64,000 nucleotides of DNA from Colias croceus (Eukaryota; Arthropoda; Insecta; Lepidoptera; Pieridae), in NCBI RefSeq assembly GCF_905220415.1, contig NC_059562.1, positions 2,929,501-2,993,500 on the forward strand, read 5' to 3'. This document shows positions 46,274 through 59,500 of this stretch, in pieces. The translations under genes were made by a program, and so were the position numbers. Positions within the stretch are counted from its first letter, which is position 1; each line of letters starts with the position of its first letter. The notes beneath the pieces are model-generated. The model saw nothing but the letters and a program-made list of their open reading frames with translations, did no database searches and was not told the origin of the DNA.

Positions 46274-49200
46274 TTTCACTGTTTGCGGTTCACAACTGTT
46301 TTGTACCGACTATGACACTTTAGTGTAAGGTTTTCCAATATTCGAGAAACACTTTACTGAATCCGCCCGTTGTCACTACAATGTTACATGTAATCTGACG
46401 TCAATATGAGACACATAGAAGACATGACTAATTATTTCTGTGTAGTTGTGCCAAAAATTGTATTGTTTTATTAATTTATACCGTATCCTTCTGATAATAG
46501 AGTTTAAATTGATAAATAGTAACGGAAGATTGGTTAAAATAAATCGCGGCTTAAAAATTCAGATCACTTACACTACTTACTTAAAATTTCAGAGCATAAA
46601 CTATGCAAAGGATTTTATTCACTTGCGTTAAAGCAATAAGGTACAGTATGTTCTACAATATTTTTTACAGAAATAGCTCTAAAAACCGTTGCCAGGCAAA
46701 ATACTTCACGTGTTCTGGTTTACGAAGGCAAAATTCGCTCTAACGGCGTTTTTATGTACGTAGCTACGATATATCGAATCAAATAAACGTTATTCGCGTA
46801 ATAGCCTTCATTTGTTCTTTTAGTTTAACAAAGTCATAACATTCGTAATGTTTATATGAATCATCAATGCGTTCGATTTTTTATATTATAACATTTTATA
46901 GAATCAGCATTTACAATGTACCTATCTCAAAGCTTTCTTGAGCGGTAAATTAATATTTTGAAAATAACTTAAAAAGTGACAATTGTGTACGTCTATGCTA
47001 TAAAGTTTTTACTAACGCAATAAGTAGGCACTTTGTTTATTATAAATCCATCTTCAATAAGATAAATACGTCCCATACAACTTTTATGAAGCTCGTATAA
47101 TTCGAATTTAGAATTACAAATTTTTTTTTTAACTGTTATGTTTGATCACGTGATTGAAATGAAAATATTGTAATATCAATGGGTGCTGTGTTTTTAGTTA
47201 TGCCAGCATCCCTTATAATAATGCAAGCTCTATTATATCAAAAACAAAAAAAATAAAATGTATACATATTTATTATTTTTTTATGCCTATCCCACACGCT
47301 TTTCAAAGCTACACGGAATCTTAAAAAAAGAACGAAATATCTCATACGTTTCGTCAGATTACTTGGCTGTCAAAAAAAAGTAACGCCTACACATTCAAGC
47401 TAACACAACACAAGACAAACAAACAACACTATGACCACCGATGTGTGTATCACGCGAGAAGTTTTCTGACTAACTAAAATAAGTCTTAACACATTGCATA
47501 ATGCGCAGAAAAGCTTCGTATGGTGTATTGTGGATATGTTTCTTGGTTTTTCCAGACATTTCCAAGTTGGTTTTCTATACGATATATAAATGGGAGAGTC
47601 TCACATAAAGGGATATTTTCAGGCATAAGTTATTATATTATTGACTAGACGTAGTATATAAGTAACCGTATACCTAATATAAAAATAAATGTTAAGTACC
47701 TTTATCTCTCCTAGTTATATGATTTAGTTATTTTCGTTCCCAGTTTTTCGCAATATTATGTCGTAAAGTGCGTGTAAAAGTATTTCTATTCTATTGATCT
47801 TATTTTACTACTATAGCAGAACCAAGCAGTGTAGGATAAAACACCTTACTTTCTCTTTCCAAAAAAGTTCTAAGTTTATAGATATACTCATCCTAGTAGC
47901 AAGGCTATGAGAGACACCCTAACACGGATTGGTTGCCAGAGTCTAAATTTGTCTCGCGGCACCGCCCGCCTGTTTCGATGTTTCGCCATCGCTAACCGAA
48001 CGTCTATTCATATTTACAGATTTGCTGAAATAAATCTTATATCGTTTATTATGAGATGTAAATAATAATTTTGGTAAAACTGCGTGGTTTTAAACTAAAT
48101 CTTTAATGTTTTATTTTCAATTAAAACGTCGTCTCTACCACTAATATTCATAAATCACTAAATACCTAGTTGCTTCTACAAAATAATGAAAAATTAATTT
48201 AGGTTAAGAGGTCGTAAACAATACTAAATAGTTATACTTATTCCCCAAATTACATCGCAAACCTATTTCTCCACTCATACAGTTTATATGATGTGAAACT
48301 GGAGTCTATTCTAAAATTAACTGTTTGTAAACATTGAGATATACATATGGAGACGACACCGCCTACATCACTTATGTTCCGCTCACCATAAGCTATATGG
48401 CTTAACTGCACGCTCATTTTTTATTTGTTTTAAAGTGAAACGCATCAAATATGCCTTCGTATGTGTTACGAAATTGCACAAATAATACAAATAATACGGA
48501 AAATTTATGATAATTTTATGATAGCACTAAATCATACCATCAATACAAATGTTAGTGCAGTTAGAATTTATCAAATACCTAAATATCAAACATAAAACTT
48601 TAGATTACTCATAATATTGTAAGAATATATTATTACCTATATAATTGTGGAAAAATCATAGAAATGAGGAAATCGCATATACCTATTACCTACCCAGTTT
48701 TGGACCATTTTCACCTGGAGGTTCACTGTTAATTCAAATAATTGATAGATTATTTCACAAATCAATTTTCCGTGCCAAAATGTTTTCAATTATTTGAATG
48801 TTATTGCCCAACTATCGTTTATACTGAGTAAACAAACCGATCTACGAACATCGTTTAATAATAAACGTGCTTGCTTGTTGCTCTAATGTTTTGCGAAATT
48901 GCTGAACTAGATTCCTATTTAAATTGTCTAATGAACGCAGTTAACGAGTCGAATAAAATTCAGGGTCAATGAGCATACTTTTTTCTTGCGAAATATAGAA
49001 TTTAGGTACCTACTCGAATTGTTTAGGAATCTACAATACCAAAAAATAAGTAGTTAATATTCACAATATAATATAAGTACCTACCTACATAATACGTGGT
49101 GGTATATTCAGCCTCTTTAATTCCCATTACAAGAACCTCCTAGAGTTTACACGTTTTTTAACAAGGTTTAGCTCATCAAACTACATAACATAGGTTTGTC

Positions 49201-50200
49201 CAACGCTTAATTACGTTATGACTCTATATCTATACATATAATATCTATACTAATATTATAAAGCTGAAGAGTTTGTTTGTTTGAACGCGCTAATCTCAGG
49301 AACTACTGGTCCAATTTTAAAAATTCTTTCGTTGTTATCTCTATCATCTCTATCTATATCATCACGTTAAGACCAACAGGAGCGGAGCAATGTGGATAAA
49401 CCAGCAGGGGAACGACAGCTAGCCAAGAATATGGATACAAATTTTAAAAAAAAGCTCCTGCGCAGCATACATATTGGAGACGTGACAGACTGTATTGTCA
49501 GAACAATGACACACTCACCTGGATTGAAACATGACTCATATATGCATATGTAACACTTTCTTTTACTTTACAATTTACATACATGTCAATATGTTTGACC
49601 TTGACAACCCTAATTCGCTTAAAAGAATAGTGTTGTACCCGTTAAATGTGGCTAGTACAGTATTACTTCTGTATTCTGTGAATGTGGTGTACAATGTACA
49701 TGAGAGAAAACGTGTCTAAAATGTAGTGCAACTTTAGATAATGTCCTTCGCTCCAGTGCTGTATAATATTTCGTCTCATAGTGCTTTATTTCGTTCAGAA
49801 CATAGTATCGTAGTTTGGTGAACTTTAAATTGTAACAAAACACAAATCAGTTATTATTTCTACACGAAAATTTAACCTGTAAACGAGAATACTTAGTTGA
49901 AAGAGAATAATGCTGTAATATGTTATGGGTTTCGAACAACGAACGTGAACACAGAATCTTGTAATTTGATACTATTTCAAGTTGCAACATATAATAAAAA
50001 AACAGGTTTGTTCACTTCTCAGACTCGTACTTGGCCGGTTATTTATATTTGCATTTAATGACTGTTTCTTTTTTGTAATTAGAGTTTGGAAAGTAAATAA
50101 TTAATATCAGTGCTATTCTTTGGCAAGAGTCAAAGCTCTTAAAATTTAAAGCAAGATATAATAAGAAGGGATAAGTTTGAAATAAAACATACATTAAAAT
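46274..50200. other. Intergenic, upstream of the myofilin-like gene
   Basis: It should contain the 5' UTR and promoter of the myofilin-like gene, but I cannot place a TATA box or start site with confidence. Apart from the Helitron at 49243-49422, I see no gene or repeat. Confidence 0.5.
49243..49422 (+). mobile_element. Helitron family 2 copy
   Basis: TCTATACTAATATTATAAAG to GAACGACAGCTAG. It retains the segment CACGTTAAGACCAACAGG, equivalent to the site occupied by the Harbinger-type element at 15967. Confidence 0.7.
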
Positions 50201-53200
50201 AAACAAATTTTAATTTATTGATAATAATAACTAAAAAAAATATTTTACACAATACATTATAATTAGTATTACACCACTAAGAATAATTATTTTTAAACAT
50301 ATCAAAGATGTGGACTAGCAAATAAAAGTTAACTTATACAAATTCTTTTATTTTTAGTGTATTTCGAAGGAAACTGTTTTACGATTCAATCATATTATCA
50401 AGTTCCTAATCATTAAGACGAGGATATATACCACTGAAACCTTATTTCTAATGAACACTGAAAAATGTTCAATGAACACTTGGATGTTTCGCCGAGTCAC
50501 GTAACCGACCAATGGCCAACGCTCTGCCGTGTCGCTCTGTTCACTGAAAACTTTCCAACTGTCAACGTATAATTTCATGATGATTTACTTGGATTCCTTC
50601 GTATTTATGTAAGGATTACAATAAGTTATACAGTTACAGGTTAATATATGGCAGTCCATGTAAAAGTGAGAAAAATTGGTCTGAATAGAAAATATAAACC
50701 AAATAGGAGCCATCATCAAACTATTCATTAAATATCATATCATATTAATTATAATATATTATACATAATAATGCAAAACCGTATGTTATAGTACATCGAT
50801 CTGAAAAGAAGCCGTTACAGTAGAAAACAACTTTTATTTTTAAAAAAGTCTTATATCCTAGGCGTACATCTAGCAGACCATAGCTTATTCCATTTGCCAA
50901 TTATTTATCTGTCCAACGCGGTGACAAGATGGCCGCGGTAAGGCGGTTTCCCGCCAATACTGTTGACAGTTGTTATTCGATTGGACAGATAATACAACAC
51001 TCACAATGCGAAACACTCTTACAAAGATAAATAGATGCGTGTGTTAGATAGATTTGCTCAATGACGAGAGGGTGAACCCAGAAAATAAATTGTGCGTGGA
51101 ATTTTAAAATATCAGAAAGTTTTTTGATATGCCCGTATTTTACAAAAATCCGCGACTGTAAAACATTCAAAAAAACTAATTTGTGTGTTCATTTCACATC
51201 GTTACGCGTCGTTTGTGCGAATGATTTTTTGAGCATGAATTTAAAAACTATATGTAAGTAACGGGTTTTGTGCAGATATCGGTAGCAAGTAAACAGAGTT
51301 CAAAGTCATTGAGGAATAAATTTCATCTTATCGCGTCTGCCTTATAATATAAACACCTACATATTATATTGTAACCTATCTAAGACAAAGGCTTAAGTTA
51401 AAAAAAAAAAACAATAGCGCGACAACCATCCATCGACGAAACAAAAGAAGCCGTCATAATAAAACCTTTGTGCTTAATTAAAAAATCAATACTGCCACAA
51501 AAAGGTTACATTCCTCACCGAAAGTGTGAAAACCACAACAAAACATGAGTGATCTGTTCCATATTAAATAGCAACACAGAATGTTCAAGTTACAAATGCC
51601 TTAATATTTTAAACCCTTATTTCCTAAAAATAGCTTAATCTAGGAAAATGAACTCGGGACGAGCGATGTTGGTGTCCCGTTGTATGAACAAAATGTTGAC
51701 GATTGTACATAGATCTTGTATGTTGATTCGAAAATGTTGTGTGATAATAAGTACTTCGGTGAAATGTACCAGATACACATATAAAACTTTAAAATACATA
51801 CAACGTTTACCGAATTACGTAACGTATAACGTTTTACTTCTGTGAATATTAGTAAATTTGAAAAATTTAAATGGGTTGATCGGCTTCACTGATTACCAAT
51901 TGAGTACACCTATAGTTGTTACATTCATAATATTGTACATTATAATGTAAAGCGTACATATCGTGTTTAATTCAATGATCCATTTTTATCGAAACTTAAA
52001 TATTTAATCAATAAAAAGTTTATAATTATTGTGATATTTTAAAGCCGACTCGGTCGTGTCATAAATAATATATATATATTTTGGTAACAGAACATAAAAT
52101 ATGTCAATTATCATGTTACAATAAATTAAAATTGTTTATAACAAGAAAAAAAAAAGAATAAGTTAAATGTACTATCGTCAATAGAGATCTTGTATGACAA
52201 TCTCAACTTTACGCTATTTTAGATATAGCTGTTTGTTCGTACAAATGAAAAGGACAGATTTCTCTGTTTGATTAAAACACAAAGAATCTTGGGTCTCATA
52301 GTCGTCCAAATGACACTTTTTTGTATGTCTGTCTGTATTTTAATGAATCTTACATAACCACACTCTTTCTCATTTGTCCGAACGAACGCAATCTATAACA
52401 TGCATCGTATAGGATACCACGTGACCACTTACCTAGGAAATACAAGTACACGACAAACCATAAATTAGCATCAAGATTTTATATTACCATTATTACATCA
52501 GATATAGCGACGAAAACAAAAAAAAATCTCATTCAATAAATTACACATTGTTACATTAATAATTAATATTTGGTTCTTTAGGATTTTCTCAATTATAAGT
52601 AACTTTTAGACATACTGCAGATATTGCGTTGAAATTATATCTGAAAAGGGAATTATTTATAGATTATTATTTTTGCAATCATCATTTATGAACAAAAATT
52701 AAAATGAATAAAAGAAGCAATAACTTACGGGGATTGAGGGGATTATAAAAAACTAATTTGGAGGATTGTAATGTTTCTATATTATAGCATACATCTAAAA
52801 ATAAATAATTTCAATTTTCATCTACAACTTAGCAAAATTATAATTATATTAAATATTAAAATAAACGGGAGTCGAACCCACAAAGTGAAGAGTTGTTTTT
52901 ATTATATAAATTTGTGAATAGATTAATCGATTTAAACTCACCGAGTCACAGAAAAATAAAACAGCAGCGTTCGCCGTCTTCAGAGTTCAGACAGGTTCCA
53001 AAATGGCTACGCTAACAATAATAATATTACATTACATACAAATATATCGTAAACAGTGCAGACATACTCATTACTACCCACCAGTAGTTAAATGCTTTCA
53101 TTTTGTTAAGAGATTATCATCTATGTATACAAAATAAATAAAGCGAAAGTGCGTAATTAATAATTCCCTGTCTTTTAATTACACGAAATTTGGTAACAGG

Positions 53201-53596
53201 GCGTTTTTACAGAACATAGTATAATAGGGATAGTCGCGCACCCCCGAAATGTAATTTATGAGAATCGAAAGTTCTAGACTCGCCGTTTCGAATCGACCGC
53301 CATTTTGAAGAGACATGGCGCCATTTTGCGTTCGTCAATCGAATAAATTCAATTTCACTGATATAATATATTGTGCTGGGAATAAAATGTGGACACTTTT
53401 ATCGCCATAGGTATTCATCAATTTTAATTTTTAGTTGAAACATCGATTTTTTTCAATTGATTATTTGACGATAAAACGTCCGCATTTTGCGCCCAGCCCA
53501 ATCGAATCGATATATCTTCATCGGGGTGCGTTGTATAGGGGGGTAGGGGATGTTGTGAGTTGAGGGGATATTTTGTGGAGCGTATCGGGACGATGT
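50201..53596 (-). promoter_or_regulatory. Candidate long 3' UTR of the G-beta gene
   Basis: The G-beta stop codon ends at 53597 and no gene intervenes. A minus-strand AATAAA near 50213, followed by T-rich sequence, is one plausible end; a closer site is equally possible. The AT-rich stretch contains a small inverted repeat (50903-50993) but no coding frame that I trust. Confidence 0.3.
50903..50993. repeat. Short inverted-repeat element
   Basis: TTATCTGTCCAA and TTGGACAGATAA flank about 65 GC-rich bases containing AAGATGGCCGCGG and GGCGGTTTCCCGCC. The size and structure suit a miniature TIR element. Confidence 0.5.
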
Positions 53597-56500
53597 TTAG
53601 TTCCAGATGCGCAGGAATGAGTCCCAGGAACCGGTGGCGACGGCCATGCCGTTCTCGGTGACGCCGAGACAGGACACGCGGTTGTCGTGACCGGCGAGGA
53701 TTCCTGTAGGAAAATTATAAATAAGTTTTTTTATATGTTTCATTACATTAAGAATCAAAATCACTTACATTTGTGCTATTTTAAACTACTACTGAAAAAT
53801 ATGATTATACCATTTATAGTGATTAGGATTGGTTTGTTACTAAAAATTATAAACCAAACATCAGTTATCGTCAACCCGTTTGCTTGCTTACTTAAATGCA
53901 TTGCAATTACAAATGTTGCAGATTTTAACCCTATTCTATATATAACCAAAAGTTTAAGCCATTTTGGACTCTAGACTACAAGCAATAGAGTACTAACTGG
54001 CGCGCTTGCTCTTCATCGAGTTCTACACGTTGCAGTTGACGTGGAGAACGCGTCTTGTGTTATAGCAAGCTATATTCAACTTTAAGACCTCTAAGCAATA
54101 GAGAACAAAATGTGTCACATACCGTCGCGCTCGCTCTTCATCGAGTCCCAAACATTGCAGTTGAAATCATCATATCCGGCGAGCAGCAGCCGGCCCGACT
54201 TGGAGAACGCGACGGACGTGATCCCGCATACGATATTGGACTCTAAGTACTAAGCAATAGAACACAAAATAGAGTACAAACCGGCGCGCTCGCTCTTCAT
54301 CGAGTCCCACACGTTGCAGTTGAAGTCGTCATATCCGGCGAGCAGCAGCCGGCCCGACTTGGAGAAGGCGACGGACGTGATCCCGCATACGATATTGGAT
54401 TCTAAGTCTTAAGCAATAGAGAACAAAATGTGATACAAACCGGCGCGCTCGCTCTTCATCGAGTCCCACACGTTGCAGTTGAAATCGTCATATCCGGCGA
54501 GCAGCAGCCGGCCCGACTTGGAGAACGCGACGGACGTGATACCGCATATGATGTTGTCGTGCGAGTACATCGCGAGCTCCTGGTCCGCGCGTATGTCGAA
54601 CATGCGGCACGTCGCGTCGTCCGAGCCGGTGGCGAACGCGAAGCCGGACGGGAAGAACTGGAATTGTACGTGTAATGTGTATTAGCAAGTACATTATAGT
54701 GTCAGATAGGAAAGTGTAACATCAATTGCTGTCTTTAAGGGATGGTGATATTTTTCTTTAGTTATAGAGCAAGCCAAGAAGGAAGAAATGGAATAGTAAA
54801 TGTAACATTGTACACTGAAAAATTGTATTGTTTGTATAACAAATTGTATAGACATGAAGAATTGTAACGTCAATTGTTGTTTATTACTACTATGCAAGTT
54901 TAACTTAACATCAATCGGTAGTACTTATTCAGACCGATAATAATTTATTATTTTCAATTTGTATCTGGCCCCCTGTGACATCTTTTGTAGTTGCACTGTC
55001 ACGTATCGAGTAAACTGGCCGTACTACTGGCCCTTTCCCAGTACCCCGCACTCACCGTGACCGCGTTGATGTCGCTCTCGTGGCCCGGGAACGTCTGCTT
55101 GCACTGGCAGTCGCGTATGTCCCACAGCTTGGCGGACGCGTCGCACGCGCCCGACACGAACGTGCGCTGGTCCGGCGCGAGCGACAGCGACATCACGTCG
55201 CCCGTGTGCCCCGTGAACTGGCCGCACTGCTGGCCCGTCTCGATGTCCCACAGGGCGCTGCACACACACACGACAATCAGTATCGTATAAATGTTCCCGT
55301 GTTAGTGTTGTTGGTAACATTCCTGGGTAAAATGTAGCCGGTAACATTCCCGGATAAAATATAACCAATAACGTTTTGGGAAATGTATCCGGTAACATTC
55401 CCGGATAAAATATAACCAGTAATGTTTTTGGGAAATGTAGCCGGTAACGTTCCCGGATAAAATATAACCAGTAATGTTCTCGGGAAAAAATATAGCCGGT
55501 AACATTCCCGAGTAAAATGTTACTACATAGTTATAAAATAATCTTTGTCCTTAATATCAAATTTAATTCATATCAACATTCAGTCTGGTAGTGAACAGCT
55601 TGTATCTGTAAGTATTTGGTAAGTACTTTGTTTTCTTACTACAGAATCATTTCTATACATTATACACAGCAAATCACAAGTTTACTAACAGAACATTTAT
55701 CCTACAAACCCCAACTATTTTAACTTTATAGGTAAAGCGTCACTAACCAAGTCATATCCCCGGAGCTGGTGAGTATCTGGTTGTCGTCGAGGAACCGGCA
55801 GCACGACAGGTAGCCCGAGTGGCCGGGCAGCTCGCGGGACACGCGCACGTTGCCCTCGCGCGTCTTCAGGCTGGAAATACGACAAATATAAAGTAAATTA
55901 AATTTAAAGAAAAACTTATATTTGAGACAGATTGTCCAAAATGGTCAAAATAGAGAGGATTTTTTCTATTAGAGTGCAATGTAAAGAAAACTTTTTACAA
56001 TATAATTTATCTTTATATATAAAAATGAATCGCAAAATGTGTTGGTAAGCGCATAACTCGAGAACGGCTGAACCGATTTCGTTAATTCTTTTTTTATAAT
56101 ACTCCTTGAAGTTCGAGGATGGTTCTTATGTAGAGAAAACGTGAATATGTACCACGGGCGAAGCCGGGGCGGACCGCTAGTATATAATACAGATCATTAA
56201 AATATGTAGTCACAAATGTAGAACATACAATAAAAGTTAGAAGGATGAATAACAAGTCGGTAAAAATAAATTTAAAACAGCTACATAATATATTTTCTGA
56301 CATCAATCTTTTATGCATGTCTTGAGCTATCTATGTATTTATCAGGAAAAAGGTCAAGGATACAATGACATGTTTACATTCTAGAATGTACAAATTTCTT
56401 CGCCACGTTTTTAACTCAAGTCAAGTATGTCCATGAAATGCTACTCAACTTAAGGATAGTTTTTCACAACTATAAACAAAATAATACTGTAAAATTATTG

Positions 56501-59500
56501 ATTGAAATCAGTTATGTTTAATGTCATTTTAATATAACATAAGTCACAACTTATTAACTTTGGTGCACCTTGTTCGTGCCCCGTATCAGCTCGCGTCCTG
56601 GCTGACAGACGACAGCACTCACCTGTAGATCGAGCAGATGTTGTCCAGCCCGCCGCACGCCACGTACGAGCCGGACGGCGCGTACGCGCACGTCATCACC
56701 CACGACGAGCGCAGCGGTATCGCGTGCACCTTGTTCGTGGTGTGGCTGTCCCACACGATCAGCTTGCCGTCCTGGCTGGCGGACACTAGGTTCCTGCGGG
56801 CGAATTGGCATTTTTGTAATGTGACAATAGAAATTCTGTGTTCTCGAATGGGGCAAATGCATTATACATTTGTTACTGATCAATTTTCCTTATAAAAACT
56901 GGGCCATCTTGTAACAATTCCACTTTATGCCTAACCAAATCTCAGATATTGAAATACGTAATAAGATATATCTTATTGTGTTTGTATCTGTCTCATCTTG
57001 TATTTATAAAAATTTCATAAGATGTATATTTTTTGCTTTGTTTGATAAAATTGCATTACATACAGTAGTTATTATATTATCCGTAATTTCTATTTAAATT
57101 TAATTACCATAAAGACCGATCTAATCAATTGAAACCAAACCAATGTGCCACTAGACTTTATCGTTATCATGTTTTAAAATTGGACTAAAAAGCACCGATA
57201 ATAATGCTTTAAAAAGGTATACTTATTAATTGAAATACACAACGCGAATTAGTAATGCAAGCAGATAATGTTCCAGCAACAAAAGCAGCTGATACGAGCG
57301 TAACATTCGACGAAAACAATAATAATATAATACGCAATCAAATAATACCGCGTCATGTTCACAGAAACTGTGCCGTAAGTCATGAATTATTTTAAGATTT
57401 TAGCGAAATAGATTTTATGCCACGCCATAACATAAAACGTGAAACTAGGAAAATGTTCCAATATTTCGTCATTTTGTTTCAACTGAGACTGTATGTAACT
57501 TGTTTCAAATTGAAGGTAGATTTGAAAATAAAGAAACGAGAGAATGAACTCACAAAATAGTCAACCTAAATATATTATATCTGTAACAGTATCTGTAAAA
57601 TCTTTCCTCATAGCATTCGAGACCAACATGAAATCTGCTGTAATATATAAGCAGTACTGTTATAAATTGCATACCTACTACATACAATAAATAAACTATA
57701 CAAATGCAATGAAAAGATCACCTAAGATTCGCTCATATAATTAGATTGGCCCTTGAACCAAAAACAGTACAGTACACTCGGAAGAAATAAACAAACGTTC
57801 TTTTTAACAAATTTCACTACGAAAACATATTTCCCAAAGGAACGTGTCCTCGGGCACAAAACGGCTTAATAACATTAACATAATGGATTAACGTTATTAC
57901 ATCCCTGTTGTTACAAACAGGCTTATTTCAAACAATAGTATTGCTAAAATTGTGACTAATTTCTGTACAAAACAACTCCATCTAGATATTTTGTGATCTT
58001 TGTCATCTAGAAAAGTGTTATATCATCCTTGAACTATTTATCGGGACAAATGGAATTCAAAGTACAATTGAACCGATAGTATGAATCAATATTAGTTTAT
58101 TTTTTAAAACTATTTGCATGTTTATTCATTATTGTAAACAATAAGATAAATCTTATATGACCTTAAAGTAATTATGGAATTGGCAAGCTATTGAATGTCC
58201 CTATGTCCTGTCCTGATAGGTCAAACATAGGTCAAAATGAAATTATTATGACACAAGATTTTAAATAATATTTATTGTCCTTGTAAGCTGCGCCAATGTT
58301 GATATTAATTTATAATTTATTTTTTATTTTTAAGTATTATCTTACAAATGAAACCAAAAATCGCGAAAACTTGTTCAGCCGTTTTTGTTGTACATAAGTT
58401 GTATAACTAACTCAACTTTCTTCGAATAATTAACCGCACTTTCTTTTACATATATGTATTTATTGATCATTGTTAAATGTATGACGTGTCGTATGCCCTT
58501 TTAAAGCTTTGAACTGCATTTCAGTTTGTAGCAAAGACTCAAATAAAGGTACCATTTATTTATTTGCTTTCTATCCCCCAGTAAGCTAAAAAAACTTCTT
58601 CGGTCTTTTATACTAATTACTAATAGACCATTTATTGGACTGCATCATAAAAATACATATCTATTTTTAATAAGAAGCAGACACTATAAATCAAAAATAC
58701 CCTAAAAATGGTTTGCCTGGTTAGATAATTCTGGTAATATTATAATACAAAGTTCCAATTAGCCTACAATTCTCCAAAATTACAAAGTCTTACAAAACTC
58801 TCGCTATATAATCGCTATATAACCAAAATAAACCACAAAGAAAAATCAATCATTGAAACAGGTGAGATATCGTGATTTCAAATGCAAAACATCAAAGTGA
58901 CAACAATTCCGCGAAAATCTACACGAAACTTTAAAATTACATTTCCGGATCTGAACACTATTATATTCCATGAAACAAAAACTCCATGACCTATAAATAG
59001 GTACCTAGTTCAGTGAATTTAGACATTCGTGAGCAATGAATGTTATAAATCCATCGACGACTTCCAATTTTCTCTTGTTATTCAACATAAAAAGCTTGCA
59101 GATAATCATACTACCACCTACAAATATTATTAACGTAAAAGTTTATAAGAAAAAAGAATGCATATTGGATAATGTATAATGCTAAAACTACTGACCGTTT
59201 TTTGATGATACTTGACACTTTGACAGTACATATTATATTACATATTTTGTTATTCTGTATTTAGTGTGCGATAAATAAATATTTTTTCATTCCTTATTTA
59301 TTCAACGTAGCCAATATCTTGTTTATCAAAATAAGACCTATGCTCTCGAAATATTGCTTTTGTCGGGGTTTTCCACCGGTAAAACCACGCGGCACAGCTA
59401 ATATTCTAATAAGGTTCGTTGAGTCTCGATAGAACGCAACTTACACGGTAACAGTATTGATTTTTATTTTTTATAATTCCGTTATGAGGGGCGCTTATGT

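Noticed and set aside
46271..46279. GTG start extending the myofilin-like frame upstream
   Set aside because: An ATG at 46273 lies just downstream in frame and is the normal eukaryotic start.
52866..52882. Minus-strand GTGGGTTCGACTCCCG, tRNA-like
   Set aside because: No supporting acceptor stem or A box.
54694..55398. Alternative-frame ORFs over G-beta exons 5 and 6
   Set aside because: Off-frame readings of GC-rich exons and of the minisatellite.
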